Shown one piece after another: positions 42,479 to 51,697 of a stretch of DNA of 64,000 bases; positions within the stretch are counted from its first letter, which is position 1; each line of letters begins with the position of its first letter. Below the pieces are notes generated by a model. The model was not told the DNA's origin. It did not search any database and saw only the letters and a program-made list of their open reading frames with translations. Location of the stretch: contig JADIYJ010000029.1 of NCBI GenBank assembly GCA_016705325.1, positions 62,001 to 126,000 of the forward strand. Direction: 5' to 3'. The stretch is from Pseudomonadota bacterium. GTDB taxonomy: Bacteria > Pseudomonadota > Gammaproteobacteria > Steroidobacterales > Steroidobacteraceae. The translations under genes were made by a program, and so were the position numbers.

Positions 42479-43489
42479 ATGTCCGATCCCCGCCGCAATC
42501 GCTTCAAGACGTATGCCGGTGTGCTGGTGAGTACGCTGCTCGCCGCGCTCGCGGGCTATGTGCTCTGGCGTACGTTCCAGCGCATCAGGTTTGCGGACGT
42601 CCTCGTGCAGATGCAGGCGGTGCCCGCGTCCACGCTGGCTCTTGCCGGCCTGTGTGCCGCAGGTGCGTTCACGGTGCTCGCGTTCTACGAAGTCGCGGTG
42701 GTGCGCTATGTGAAACAGGCGGTCGGCCGCGCCAAGCCAATCCTCACCGCGTACATCGCCTTTCCGCTCGGACACGCCGTCGGCCAGGCGATGCTCAGCG
42801 GCGGCGCGTTGCGTTATCGGATGTACACGCCGGCCGGCTTTTCGGCGACGGAGGTCGGCGCCACCGTGCTGCTCGCGAACATGCCGTATGCGCTCGGGTT
42901 CAGTCTGCTGCTCGACATCTCGCTGGTCTTTGCGGCAGAGATGCTCGAGCCGATGTTCCGCATTTCGAGCGGCTGGCTGCGCGTGCTCGGCATCGTCGGC
43001 CTCTGCAAGGACGCCGGCTACGTGCTGCTGATCCTGCTGCGCAAACGGCCCGTGAAGCTCGGCGGCTGGTCGGTCAACCTGCCCACGCCGGCAATGACGG
43101 CATTGCAGTTCTGCGTCGGACTCGCCGACATCTTCCTCGTCTCAGCGGTGCTCTACCTGCTGCTGCCGGCGTCCATGGGCATTCCGTACCTCGCGTTCCT
43201 GGGCGCCTATCTTGCGAGCATGCTCGCAGGGGTGCTGAGCCACGTCCCGGCGGGACTCGGCGTGCTCGAATCGATGCTGCTGCTGCTGCTGCCCGATGTT
43301 CCGCCCGAGCAGCTGCTCGCGGCGGTGCTGACGTATCGCGCGATCTACGAAATCATTCCGGTGCTGCTTGCGCTGGCGCTCTGGGGCACCTTCGAGGGCT
43401 TCTCGCGCGACGGCGTGCTGTTGCGCGTCTTCGGCCGTCAGGATCGGGCCATGCGCGCCGCAAGTCCGACCATCGACAGGAGCGAGTGA
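42479..43489 (+). CDS. YbhN/UPF0104 family flippase-like membrane protein
   Basis: 336-aa polytopic membrane protein of the lysylphosphatidylglycerol-synthase transmembrane (flippase-like) family, without the synthase domain. It shows family features LAFYEVAVVRYVKQAVGRAK, YIAFPLGHAVGQAMLSGGAL with RYRMYTPAGFSATEVG, the ASMLAGVLSHVPAGLGVLES segment and AVLTYRAIYEIIPVLLALAL. About eight membrane helices are predicted. It may move lipids across the inner membrane; no substrate is known. Its last 52 bp overlap the convergent flavoprotein gene. Confidence 0.85.
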   Translation: MSDPRRNRFKTYAGVLVSTLLAALAGYVLWRTFQRIRFADVLVQMQAVPASTLALAGLCAAGAFTVLAFYEVAVVRYVKQAVGRAKPILTAYIAFPLGHAVGQAMLSGGALRYRMYTPAGFSATEVGATVLLANMPYALGFSLLLDISLVFAAEMLEPMFRISSGWLRVLGIVGLCKDAGYVLLILLRKRPVKLGGWSVNLPTPAMTALQFCVGLADIFLVSAVLYLLLPASMGIPYLAFLGAYLASMLAGVLSHVPAGLGVLESMLLLLLPDVPPEQLLAAVLTYRAIYEIIPVLLALALWGTFEGFSRDGVLLRVFGRQDRAMRAASPTIDRSE

Positions 43490-44442
43490 GCCAGGCTGCG
43501 GCCGCTCTCGAAGGCGGCCTCGACGCGCGGCGCGATGCACCAGTCGCCACAGGCGCCCGCACTCAGCTCTTCATCGACCAGGCACGACAGGCCGAGCGGC
43601 TGCTCCACCAGCGCGTGACGCCAGCGATGCGCGTCCCGGTGTAGGGGTGTCGGCAGCTTGTAACCGAGGTTATCCTCGAACGCCCGCAGCAACAGGTTCG
43701 CTGCTGACATCGCATCCAGATCGAGGTGCTGGCGCGTCCATCCGGCCGACGCGTGCACGACCCAGCACTGCGGTGTGTGCGGGCGTTCCGGCTTGCTCGA
43801 GTTGCACGCTGCCCAGACGAGCGGTCCCGTGGTCCAGCGCCGCGCATCGGCCCCTGCGTCGATCGGTGGATCGAACGCGTACATGCCGGTCCAGCATGGC
43901 GCCATGCGCACCTCGGCGATGTGCCTGAACGTGCGACTGTGCGGGCCGAGCAGCGAATAAGCCTGCGGTGCCGGCACCGCGACCGCGACGGCACGAAAGG
44001 TCACGTTCTGCCGGCCAGAGTCGGTCTGCAGTTCCCAGCCGCGCTGGCTCGGGATCAGTTCGTGGACGGCGATGCCGCTCTGGATCTCGATGTTGCGCGC
44101 GAGCGGTCGCACCAGCGCACTCATGCCCGGCTGGCCGATCCACCAGTCCTCGATTGGTGCGGGCCACGCGCGGTCGTCCTCCATGATGCGCGGTCGCCAG
44201 GCGTCGAGCATGCCGGCGCGCAGCGCGACCTCCGCGTAACGACTGAACGGGTGGCTGCGCGCCGTGATGAATTGCGCGCCGTGATCGAACGCGAGCTGTC
44301 CAATGCGGCGCGTGGCCAGTCGCCCGCCAAGGCCGCGCGATCGCTCGTACACCGTGACCCTGGCATCGGCACGCGCGAGTTCGTGGGCGCAGGCCAGGCC
44401 TGCCATGCCTGCGCCGATCACTGCAAACCGCACGTCATCCAT
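43438..44442 (-). CDS. Renalase-like FAD-dependent oxidoreductase
   Basis: 334-aa flavoprotein with an N-terminal FAD-binding motif (FAVIGAGMAGLACAHELARA), YERSRGLGGRLATRR, FDHGAQFITARSHPF, then VAVPAPQAYSLLG and a C-terminal CGDWCIAPRVEAAFESGRSL. The pattern fits the bacterial renalase-like/NAD(P)-binding amine-oxidase group, which in studied cases oxidises off-isomers of NAD(P)H; the actual substrate is uncertain. The ATG at 44442 gives the usual N-terminus. The last 17 codons overlap the 3' end of the convergent YbhN-like gene, an unusually long convergent overlap. Confidence 0.82.
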   Translation of the reverse strand: MDDVRFAVIGAGMAGLACAHELARADARVTVYERSRGLGGRLATRRIGQLAFDHGAQFITARSHPFSRYAEVALRAGMLDAWRPRIMEDDRAWPAPIEDWWIGQPGMSALVRPLARNIEIQSGIAVHELIPSQRGWELQTDSGRQNVTFRAVAVAVPAPQAYSLLGPHSRTFRHIAEVRMAPCWTGMYAFDPPIDAGADARRWTTGPLVWAACNSSKPERPHTPQCWVVHASAGWTRQHLDLDAMSAANLLLRAFEDNLGYKLPTPLHRDAHRWRHALVEQPLGLSCLVDEELSAGACGDWCIAPRVEAAFESGRSLAHSLLSMVGLAARMARS

Positions 44443-44618
44443 CGCCCGGGTCTCCTGTCGCGTCGCGCTCCCGGGCCTGCGCCGACACAGCACCACTCGA
44501 CCAGCCGAGGATGGTGCCCGCAGCGAGCAGGGTCAAGGCCGATGGTTACCAAGGTGCGGCGGGCCTACAATTCGCACGAAACTTTCCGGCCGCACACGAC
44601 ACCAGAGGCAGGCCTGCC

Positions 44619-46364
44619 ATGAGCCGCACTGCAGCTTCGATGCTTCGCGAAGCCCTCGAGAACGTCGGCGTGAAATACACGTTCGGCATTCCCGGCGTCC
44701 ACAACACCGAGATTTACGACGAGCTCGCGAAGTCGAGTTCGATCACCCCGGTGCTGGTGACGCACGAAGGGGCAGGCGCGTTCATGGCTGACGCCGTGAG
44801 TCGCAGCGGGACGAGCCTGGGCACGCTCGTCATCGTGCCTGCGGCGGGCGTTACGCACGCGGCGAGCGGCATTGCTGAGGCCTTTCTCGATGGCATTCCG
44901 ATGCTCGTGATTGCGGGAGGCGTACGGCGCGACACGGGTCGCAGGTACCAGCTGCACGACATGGACCAGCACGCGCTGCTGAAGCCCATCACCAAGGGCA
45001 CGTGGCTGGTCGAGAAGCACGCTGACGTGATTGCCACGATCTACGAAGCGGTGCGTGTTGCGACCAGCGGCGAACCCGGGCCCGTGTTCGTCGAAATTCC
45101 CGTGCATCTGCAATTGCTGACGGGCGACGAAGGACCTGCCGTTGCTCCGCCCGCGAGGGAAGCGGCTCCTGTCCGCTGCACGATGCAGCACGTTGCGGCC
45201 GCCGCGGCGTTGTTACGCAACGCCAGGACGCCCACGATCTTCGTCGGCTGGGGCGCTGTCGACGCCACGCACGAAGTGGCGTTGCTGGCGGAAAGACTCG
45301 GTGCGCCGGTTTCGACCACGTTGCAGGGCCTGAGCGCGTTTCCGGCGAACCATCCACTGCATGCCGGCTTCTGTCTCGGTCGTGCGGCCGTGCCCGCGGT
45401 CGAAAAGACATTCGCCGAAACTGACTGCCTGCTGGCCGTGGGTACACGCTTCGGTGAGATTGCAACGGGCAGCTATGGCTGGACGCCGCCGGCCAGCCTG
45501 ATCCATGTCGACATCAATCCCGCAGTGTTCAGCGCCAATTACCCTGCGGCCGTTGCGCTCGAAGGCGATGCGCAGGCCGTGCTGAAACTGCTGCTACAGG
45601 CCCTGGGTGAAGCGCCCATTGCTGCCGCTTCCGCCCGCCGCGCGCGGGTTGAAGGCACTATCCGCGAACAGAAGGCTGCGTATCTCGAAGAATGGCTGCG
45701 CCACGACACGCATGGCCGCGTAAGTCCCGCGCGGTTCTTCGCCAGCCTGCGCCGGCAATTGCCTGACGATGCCACCGTCGTGCTCGACGACGGCAATCAC
45801 ACGTTCCTGGCCGCCGAACTGCTGCCGATCCATCGGCCGCGCGGGTTGATCTCGCCGACCGACTTCAACTGCATGGGTTACTGCGTGCCGGCGACCATTG
45901 GCGCCAGGCTCGCGCGGCCGGACTCGCCCGTGGTCGGTATCGTCGGCGACGGCGCCTTCCGCATGACCGCGCTGGAACTGGCGACCGCGACCGCACAGGA
46001 GCTCGGTCTGGTCGTGTTCGTGTTCAACGATGGCGAGCTGGCGCAGATCGCGCAGGCACAGGAAATCCCCTACAACCGCAAGACCTGCACCGTGCTTGGT
46101 CCGCTCGACATCGCCGGCGTCGCCCAGGCAACGGGTGCCAGGTTCCTTCGCCTGGGGAACGATGGCGAAATCGACGCGGTGATTCGCGAAGCGCTGGCCT
46201 GCGCCAGTCGTGAGCGCAGGCCGGTGCTCGTCGACGTCTTCGTGGACTACTCGAAGCACACGCGCTTTACGCAAGGCATCGTCAAGACCAACCTCGAGCG
46301 CTTCGACTTCGGGACCAAGGCGCGACTCGTCGGTCGCGCCCTGTGGCGGCGCCTCAGCGGCTGA
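44619..46364 (+). CDS. Thiamine-diphosphate-dependent enzyme (acetolactate-synthase-like)
   Basis: 581-aa member of the acetolactate synthase/benzoylformate decarboxylase family. The PYR domain carries the catalytic Glu in LVTHEGAGAFMADAVSRSGT. The middle domain includes TPTIFVGWGAVDATHEVALL. The PP domain binds ThDP-Mg through GDGAFRMTALELATATAQEL and a closing VFNDGELAQIAQA. Residues typical for true AHAS subunits are not clearly present and no small subunit (ilvH) gene is adjacent, so a 2-oxoacid decarboxylase or carboligase role is more likely. The ATG at 44619 (MSRTAASMLREALENVGVKY) is the normal start. Confidence 0.85.
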   Translation: MSRTAASMLREALENVGVKYTFGIPGVHNTEIYDELAKSSSITPVLVTHEGAGAFMADAVSRSGTSLGTLVIVPAAGVTHAASGIAEAFLDGIPMLVIAGGVRRDTGRRYQLHDMDQHALLKPITKGTWLVEKHADVIATIYEAVRVATSGEPGPVFVEIPVHLQLLTGDEGPAVAPPAREAAPVRCTMQHVAAAAALLRNARTPTIFVGWGAVDATHEVALLAERLGAPVSTTLQGLSAFPANHPLHAGFCLGRAAVPAVEKTFAETDCLLAVGTRFGEIATGSYGWTPPASLIHVDINPAVFSANYPAAVALEGDAQAVLKLLLQALGEAPIAAASARRARVEGTIREQKAAYLEEWLRHDTHGRVSPARFFASLRRQLPDDATVVLDDGNHTFLAAELLPIHRPRGLISPTDFNCMGYCVPATIGARLARPDSPVVGIVGDGAFRMTALELATATAQELGLVVFVFNDGELAQIAQAQEIPYNRKTCTVLGPLDIAGVAQATGARFLRLGNDGEIDAVIREALACASRERRPVLVDVFVDYSKHTRFTQGIVKTNLERFDFGTKARLVGRALWRRLSG

Positions 46365-46382
46365 TCACTGCAGCAGCCGGTC

Positions 46383-47417
46383 CTAGTCGATGAGGTCGCC
46401 CGGGGTTGGCGGCAGCCGTGGCATCTGCTGGGTCGGGAACGGTCCCGAGAGGGTCTGCAGGAATGCCACGATGTCAGCGACCTGCGCGTCGCTGAGCGAC
46501 TGGTTCAATTGCGTGCTGGCCATGATGCGCACAGCCTCGTCGATGGTGTGTACCTGACCGTTATGGAAGTACGGAGCCGTGTACACCAGGTTGCGCAGGC
46601 CGGGGACTCGCCAGACGTTCTTGTCCGCATCGTCCCTGGTCGCACTCGCGCGTCCGCTGTCGCTCAGGAAATCGTATTTCGCGACGTAGGGGCTGTCCGG
46701 GTACGTCGGGAACTTCATGAAAAAGCCCGTGCCGACGGGCAGCGGCGGGCCGCTGAACGTCGGGCCCTGGTGGCAGCTGGTGCAGCCGACATCGGCGAGG
46801 GTATTGAGGCCACGGACCTGCTGCTCCGTCAGTGCCTTCGTCTCGCCCCTGGCGTACCTGTCGTACGCGCTGTTCGGCGTGATCAGCGTGCGCTCATAGG
46901 CAGCGATGGCCTTGGCCACGTTGTCCATGGTGACCACATCACCCGCACCGAAGGCCTTCTCGAAGTACGGCTTGTAGCCGGGAATGTTGCGCACGCGGCC
47001 GATGACGGCGTCCAGGTTGGGCATGCCCATCTCGATCGCGTTCGCCGGCGGCCCCTTGGCCTGCTCCTCAAGCGTCGCAGCGCGGCCGTCCCAGAACTGG
47101 CTCGAAAGGAAGGCCGCGTTCCAGACCGTGGGCGCATTGCGGCCGCCGAAATGACCGTGCACGCCGATGGACGTCGGCCGGTGGTCGTCGCCGCCCTCCA
47201 TGACGTTGTGGCACGAAAAACACGACACGTTGCCACTCGACGACAGCCGCGGGTCGAAGTACAGCATCTTGCCGAGTTCGACCTTGTCGGCCGTCGCCGG
47301 ATTGTCTGCGGGCGCCGGGGCTACGTCTGGCAGCGCCTGCCAGGAGCCAGTTGCCGCGGCCATCACGGCGAAAGGAGTCGAAGTCAGGACGACAGCGGTG
47401 ATGACGACAAAGCGCAT
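46383..47417 (-). CDS. Dihaem cytochrome-c peroxidase
   Basis: 344-aa exported peroxidase with a signal peptide (MRFVVITAVVLTSTPFAVMA) and two c-type haem motifs, CFSCH at residues 66-70 and CTSCH near residue 212. Family segments are VELGKMLYFDPRLSSSGNVS, NAPTVWNAAFLSSQFWDGRA, EQAKGPPANAIEMGMPNLD, YERTLITPNSAYDRY, VPGLRNLVYTAPYFHNGQVH and TLSGPFPTQQMP. It reduces H2O2 in the periplasm using small cytochromes or HiPIP-like donors; a HiPIP gene lies about 4 kb away. It sits tail-to-tail with the TPP-enzyme gene. Confidence 0.92.
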   Translation of the reverse strand: MRFVVITAVVLTSTPFAVMAAATGSWQALPDVAPAPADNPATADKVELGKMLYFDPRLSSSGNVSCFSCHNVMEGGDDHRPTSIGVHGHFGGRNAPTVWNAAFLSSQFWDGRAATLEEQAKGPPANAIEMGMPNLDAVIGRVRNIPGYKPYFEKAFGAGDVVTMDNVAKAIAAYERTLITPNSAYDRYARGETKALTEQQVRGLNTLADVGCTSCHQGPTFSGPPLPVGTGFFMKFPTYPDSPYVAKYDFLSDSGRASATRDDADKNVWRVPGLRNLVYTAPYFHNGQVHTIDEAVRIMASTQLNQSLSDAQVADIVAFLQTLSGPFPTQQMPRLPPTPGDLID

Positions 47418-47522
47418 GGCATTACTCCCGGAGACCGGACAGGATGTCAATACACTAGTGCAGCCTCAGTCGCTCCAGTAGTCGGAAAAATACCGAACTT
47501 CGCACCGTGCCCTGCACGTCGA

Positions 47523-48005
47523 TCAAAGCGCGATCGGCAGAATCGTCGTTTCCTTGATCACGGTAACCGTCACCGACGAATTGATCGACTGCACGTTCGG
47601 CAGCTTCGACAGGTGGTCGAGGTAGAAGGCTTCGTAGGCCTTGATGTCGCGCGTCACCACGCGCAGCATGAAGTCCCATTCGCCCATCGTCGTGTAGCAG
47701 TCGAGCACTTCGGGTCGCTCGCGGATCGCCTCGGCGAACGCCGCAATCGCATCGCGTCCCTGGGTCGAAAGTTTGACGTGGGCAAAGATGGTGACGTCGA
47801 GGCCGAGCGCAGCCCGATCGAGCAGCGCGACGCGCCCCTTGATGACGCCCGACTGCTCGAGGGCCTGAATGCGGCGCCAGCAGGTGGTGGTGGACAGCCC
47901 GGTCCGCGAGGCAACTTCAGCGACCGAGAGCGCGCCTTCGCGTTGCACCAGGTCCAGGATTCGCCGATCGACCTTGTCCAGACGAGAGGGTGATGTCTCT
48001 TCCAT
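47523..48005 (-). CDS. bkdR: Lrp/AsnC family transcriptional regulator (BkdR-like)
   Basis: 160-aa regulator with a DNA-binding domain (SRLDKVDRRILDLVQREGAL, SVAEVASRTGLSTTTCWRRI) and a C-terminal RAM/AsnC effector domain (VLDCYTTMGEWDFMLRVVTR). It is divergent from the branched-chain keto-acid dehydrogenase operon, exactly as BkdR is in Pseudomonas. It is therefore likely to control that operon in response to branched-chain amino acids. The ATG at 48005 is chosen; upstream codons have no homology. The gene name is a positional inference. Confidence 0.88.
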   Translation of the reverse strand: MEETSPSRLDKVDRRILDLVQREGALSVAEVASRTGLSTTTCWRRIQALEQSGVIKGRVALLDRAALGLDVTIFAHVKLSTQGRDAIAAFAEAIRERPEVLDCYTTMGEWDFMLRVVTRDIKAYEAFYLDHLSKLPNVQSINSSVTVTVIKETTILPIAL

Positions 48006-48035
48006 GAAAGTGGACTCCCTGAAATGAATATTTCG

Positions 48036-48053
48036 CATTGCTGCAACGCAATG
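48036..48053. promoter_or_regulatory. Inverted repeat in the bkdR-bkdA1 intergenic region
   Basis: CATTGC (48036-48041) and GCAATG (48048-48053) flank a 6-bp centre (TGCAAC) within the 131-bp divergent promoter space. A related half-site, GCATT, recurs at 48065-48069. It is a good candidate binding site for the Lrp-type regulator. Confidence 0.5.
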
Positions 48054-48136
48054 CAACAATTTCCGCATTCCCGCGTAACGGTCAGTAATCTACCGCGACA
48101 ATCGTTCCAAAGCATCCGTAATCAAGCGAGGAAGCG

Positions 48137-49375
48137 ATGCCCCGCCGCTCACGCCTGCACATTCCGCAACACCACTCACGTCCGGGTGAAGAGCCGGATT
48201 TCAGCTACCTGGAGACGTCGCCGGCCGGTGCCGTGGCGCGCCCCGACGTCAATGCCCGGGTTCGCGACATCGGCAACCTGTCGGTCGACCTCGTGCGCGT
48301 GCTCGACGACAACCACGTGGCAGTCGGGCAATGGAATCCGCACCTCGAGGTGCAGGACCTGCAGATCGGCCTGCGCCACATGCTGCTCACGCGCATCTTC
48401 GACGAGCGCATGCAGCGCGCGCAGCGCCAGGGCAAGACGTCGTTCTACATGCGCTGCCTCGGCGAGGAAGCGGTCTCGGTCGCGCAGGGCATGGCGCTGC
48501 GGCCGAAGGACATGCTGTTCCCGGCCTATCGCAACCAGGGTCTCTACGTGGTCCGCGGGCGACCGCTCGTCGACCTGATGTGCCAGCTGCTCTCGAATAC
48601 GCGCGACATGTGCAAAGGCCGGCAGCTGCCGGTGATGTACCACTGGGCGGAAGGCCGCATCTTCTCGATCTCCGGCAACCTGACGACGCAGTTCCCGCAG
48701 GCCGTGGGCTGGGCGATGGCCGCGGCGATCAAGGGCGAGGACGACATCGCGGTGTCGTGGATCGGCGAAGGTTCGAGCGCCGAAGCCGACTTTCACCACG
48801 CGATGCTGTTCGCCTCCGTCTACATGGCGCCGGTGATCCTCAACATCGTCAACAACCAGTGGGCGATCTCGACGTTCCAGGGCTTCGCGGGCGGCGAGCA
48901 GCGCTCGTTCGCGGCGCGCGGCCCGGGGTATGGCATGGCCGGTATCCGGGTCGACGGCAACGACTTCCTGGCCGTGCATGCCGTGACGCAGTGGGCGGCC
49001 GAGCGCGCGCGCACCGGCGCGGGCCCGACGTTGATCGAACACGTCACCTATCGCGGCGCGGCGCACTCCACCAGCGACGATCCCGCGCGCTACCGTCCCA
49101 AGGACGACTACGAGAAATGGCCGCTCGGCGACCCGGTGTCGCGACTCAAGAATCACCTGATTGCGCTCGGCGAGTGGTCCGAAGTGCGCCACCAGGCGCT
49201 GGCCAGGGAACTGGAAGTGCACGTGACCGAAAGCTGGAAGGAAGCCGTGCAGTACGGAACGCTCACGGACGGACCGCGCCTCAACCGCGACCTCATGTTC
49301 CAGGACGTGTTCAAGGAAATGCCGGAGCAGCTGCGCAAGCAGCGCGAGCAGCTGCGGACGGAGCAGGGAGTCTGA
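48137..49375 (+). CDS. bkdA1: Branched-chain 2-oxoacid dehydrogenase E1 alpha subunit
   Basis: 412-aa E1 alpha of the BCKDH complex, which decarboxylates the keto acids of valine, leucine and isoleucine. It has the long bacterial N-terminal extension (~50 residues before the conserved core), MLLTRIFDERMQRAQRQGKT, EAVSVAQGMALRPKDMLFPA, the ThDP/Mg motif (GEGSSAEADFHHAMLFASVY through NIVNNQWAIST) and THSTSDDPARYR-like phosphorylation-loop residues (AHSTSDDPARYRPKDDY). First gene of the bkd operon; one base separates it from the beta-subunit gene. Confidence 0.94.
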   Translation: MPRRSRLHIPQHHSRPGEEPDFSYLETSPAGAVARPDVNARVRDIGNLSVDLVRVLDDNHVAVGQWNPHLEVQDLQIGLRHMLLTRIFDERMQRAQRQGKTSFYMRCLGEEAVSVAQGMALRPKDMLFPAYRNQGLYVVRGRPLVDLMCQLLSNTRDMCKGRQLPVMYHWAEGRIFSISGNLTTQFPQAVGWAMAAAIKGEDDIAVSWIGEGSSAEADFHHAMLFASVYMAPVILNIVNNQWAISTFQGFAGGEQRSFAARGPGYGMAGIRVDGNDFLAVHAVTQWAAERARTGAGPTLIEHVTYRGAAHSTSDDPARYRPKDDYEKWPLGDPVSRLKNHLIALGEWSEVRHQALARELEVHVTESWKEAVQYGTLTDGPRLNRDLMFQDVFKEMPEQLRKQREQLRTEQGV

Positions 49376-49376
49376 T

Positions 49377-50393
49377 ATGCCGCAGATGAACATGATCCAG
49401 GCGCTCAACTCAGCCATGGACATCATGCTGGCGCGTGACCCGAACGTGGTCATGCTGGGCGAGGACATCGGCTATTTCGGCGGCGTGTTCCGCGTCACCG
49501 ACGGCCTGCAGCGCAAGTACGGCGAGCACCGCGTGCTCGACACACCCATCGCCGAAGGCGCAATCGTCGGCGCCGCCATCGGCATGGGGGTGAACGGACT
49601 GCGCCCGGTGGCGGAAGTGCAGTTCGCGGACTACATCTACCCTGCGTGTGACCAGATCTTTTCGGAGCTCGCGCGCCTGCGGTATCGCAGCGCCGGCGAC
49701 TTCTGGGCGCCCGTTACCATCCGCACGCCCTGCGGCGGCGGCATCCGCGGCGGGCAGACGCACTCACAGAGTCCGGAAGGCATCTTCACGCACGTCTGCG
49801 GCATCAAGGTGGTCATGCCATCGACGCCGTACGATGCGAAGGGCCTGCTGATCGCGTCGATCGAGGACGACGACCCGGTGGTGTTCTTCGAGCCGAAACG
49901 GCTCTACAACGGCCCGTTCGACGGCGATGCGAACAAACCGGCGGTGCCGTGGAGCACTCATCCGAAAGGTGAAGTCCCCGAAGGCTACTACACCGTGCCG
50001 ATCGGCAAGGCCGAGATCGTGCGCAAGGGCAGCGCGGTCACGATGGTCGCGTACGGCACCATGATCTACGTGTGCGAGGCCGCGGCGAAGGCGCTCGGCA
50101 TCGACGCGGAGATCATCGACGTGCGCTCGATGGTGCCGCTCGACACCGACACGATCTGCACGTCGGTCAGGAAAACCGGTCGCTGCCTGATCGCGCACGA
50201 GGCGACGCGCTTCTCCGGCTTCGGCGCGGAGCTTTCGGCAACGATCCAGGAAGAGTGCTTCTGGGACCTCGAGGCGCCGATTGGCCGCGTCGCGGGCTGG
50301 GACACGCCCTATCCGCATGCATTCGAGTGGGAGTACTTCCCCGGTCCGCTGCGCGTGGCTGCGGCCCTCAAGGCCGTGATGGAGGCTGCATGA
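49377..50393 (+). CDS. bkdA2: Branched-chain 2-oxoacid dehydrogenase E1 beta subunit
   Basis: 338-aa E1 beta, partner of the alpha subunit. Signatures are NMIQALNSAMDIMLARDPNV, LGEDIGYFGGVFRVTDGLQR, TPIAEGAIVGAAIGMGVNGL, ADYIYPACDQIFSELARLRY, FTHVCGIKVVMPSTPYDAKG and LIAHEATRFSGFGAELSATI. Its stop overlaps the E2 start (ATGA). A normal, complete transketolase-like beta chain. Confidence 0.95.
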   Translation: MPQMNMIQALNSAMDIMLARDPNVVMLGEDIGYFGGVFRVTDGLQRKYGEHRVLDTPIAEGAIVGAAIGMGVNGLRPVAEVQFADYIYPACDQIFSELARLRYRSAGDFWAPVTIRTPCGGGIRGGQTHSQSPEGIFTHVCGIKVVMPSTPYDAKGLLIASIEDDDPVVFFEPKRLYNGPFDGDANKPAVPWSTHPKGEVPEGYYTVPIGKAEIVRKGSAVTMVAYGTMIYVCEAAAKALGIDAEIIDVRSMVPLDTDTICTSVRKTGRCLIAHEATRFSGFGAELSATIQEECFWDLEAPIGRVAGWDTPYPHAFEWEYFPGPLRVAAALKAVMEAA

Positions 50394-51655
50394 CGCGTTA
50401 CGTCTTCAAGATGCCGGATCTCGGCGAAGGCACCGTCGAAGCCGAAGTCGTCGCCTGGCACATCAAGGTCGGCGACATGGTGCTGGAAGACCAGGTCATG
50501 GCCGAGGTCATGACCGACAAGGCGGCGGTCGAAGTGCCGGCGCCGGTCAGCGGCAAGGTCGTGACGATCAATGGGCAGCCGGGCGACATGGTTCGCGTCG
50601 GCTCCGAACTGGTCGTGTTCGAGACCGAGGCAGCGGACGACGACGTGCCGTCGACGCAAGAGGCCACTGCCGCGCCCGCGCGTGCACCCTCGCCCGAGCC
50701 GGCGCCGATGGCGAGCGCACCGGCTCCGGCCGCGCCAGCCGCGGCACCAACGGAAGAGGCCGCGGGCCGCGTGAAGGCTTCGCCGGCGACGCGCCGCAAG
50801 GCGCGTGAGGCGGGCATTGACCTGCGGCGGGTCCCGGGCTCCGGGCCGAGTGGCCGCATCATGCCGAAGGATTTCGTGACCGCGCTGAGCGGCGCCGCGC
50901 CCACCGGCACGAACGGTAGCGCGGCAGCGGCGCCGTCCCTGCTGCGGCAGCGCACCGGCACCGAAGAGATCAAGGTCATCGGCGTGCGTCGCGTCATTGC
51001 GCAACGCATGGCGGATGCGGCGCGGACGATCCCGCACTTCTCGTACGTCGAGGAAATTGACGTCACCGAGCTCGAGTCGTTGCGCACACACCTGAACTCG
51101 AAGGCGCCGAAGGGCACGCCTTCGCTCACCTACCTGCCGTTCCTTGCGGCCGCGCTGGCGCGCGTGCTCGAAGAGTTTCCCCAGTGCAACGCGCACTACG
51201 ACGCCGAACGCAACGTGCTGATCCGGCATCATCCGGTGCACCTCGGCGTGGCCACGCAGACGCCAGACGGCCTCAAGGTGCCGGTCGTGCGTCACGCCGA
51301 AGCCCGCACGCTCTGGGACCTCTCAGACGAAATCCGGCGCGTCTCCGAAGCGGCCAAGAGCGGCAAGGCCTCGCGTGAGGAGCTGAGCGGCTCGACGATC
51401 ACGATCACCAGCCTCGGCCGGATGGGCGGCATCGTTTCGACGCCGATCATCAATGCGCCCGAGATGGGAATCATCGGCGTCAACAAGGCAATTGACCGAC
51501 CGGTCGTCCTGGACAGCGCCATCGCCATCCGTCGCATCATGAACCTGTCGTCATCGTTCGATCACCGCTTCGTCGATGGCTACGATGCCGCGGCCATGAT
51601 CCTGGCGCTCAGGGACCTGCTCGAGCACCCGGCGACAATATTCATCCCCGGTTAA
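50390..51655 (+). CDS. bkdB: Branched-chain 2-oxoacid dehydrogenase E2 (dihydrolipoamide acyltransferase)
   Basis: 421-aa core of the BCKDH complex. The N-terminal lipoyl domain has the lipoylated Lys in MAEVMTDKAAVEVPAPVSG at about residue 43. A Pro/Ala-rich linker leads to the peripheral subunit-binding domain (VKASPATRRKAREAGIDLRR) and then the catalytic domain (VIAQRMADAARTIPHFSYVE) with the active-site SSSFDHRFVDGYDAA. One lipoyl domain only. The E3 gene (lipoamide dehydrogenase) that often follows is not present; E3 must come from another locus. Confidence 0.95.
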   Translation: MTRYVFKMPDLGEGTVEAEVVAWHIKVGDMVLEDQVMAEVMTDKAAVEVPAPVSGKVVTINGQPGDMVRVGSELVVFETEAADDDVPSTQEATAAPARAPSPEPAPMASAPAPAAPAAAPTEEAAGRVKASPATRRKAREAGIDLRRVPGSGPSGRIMPKDFVTALSGAAPTGTNGSAAAAPSLLRQRTGTEEIKVIGVRRVIAQRMADAARTIPHFSYVEEIDVTELESLRTHLNSKAPKGTPSLTYLPFLAAALARVLEEFPQCNAHYDAERNVLIRHHPVHLGVATQTPDGLKVPVVRHAEARTLWDLSDEIRRVSEAAKSGKASREELSGSTITITSLGRMGGIVSTPIINAPEMGIIGVNKAIDRPVVLDSAIAIRRIMNLSSSFDHRFVDGYDAAAMILALRDLLEHPATIFIPG

Positions 51656-51697
51656 ACTGCCGCTCTCACCGCGCCGACCCGTCCCGAGAACACTGCA

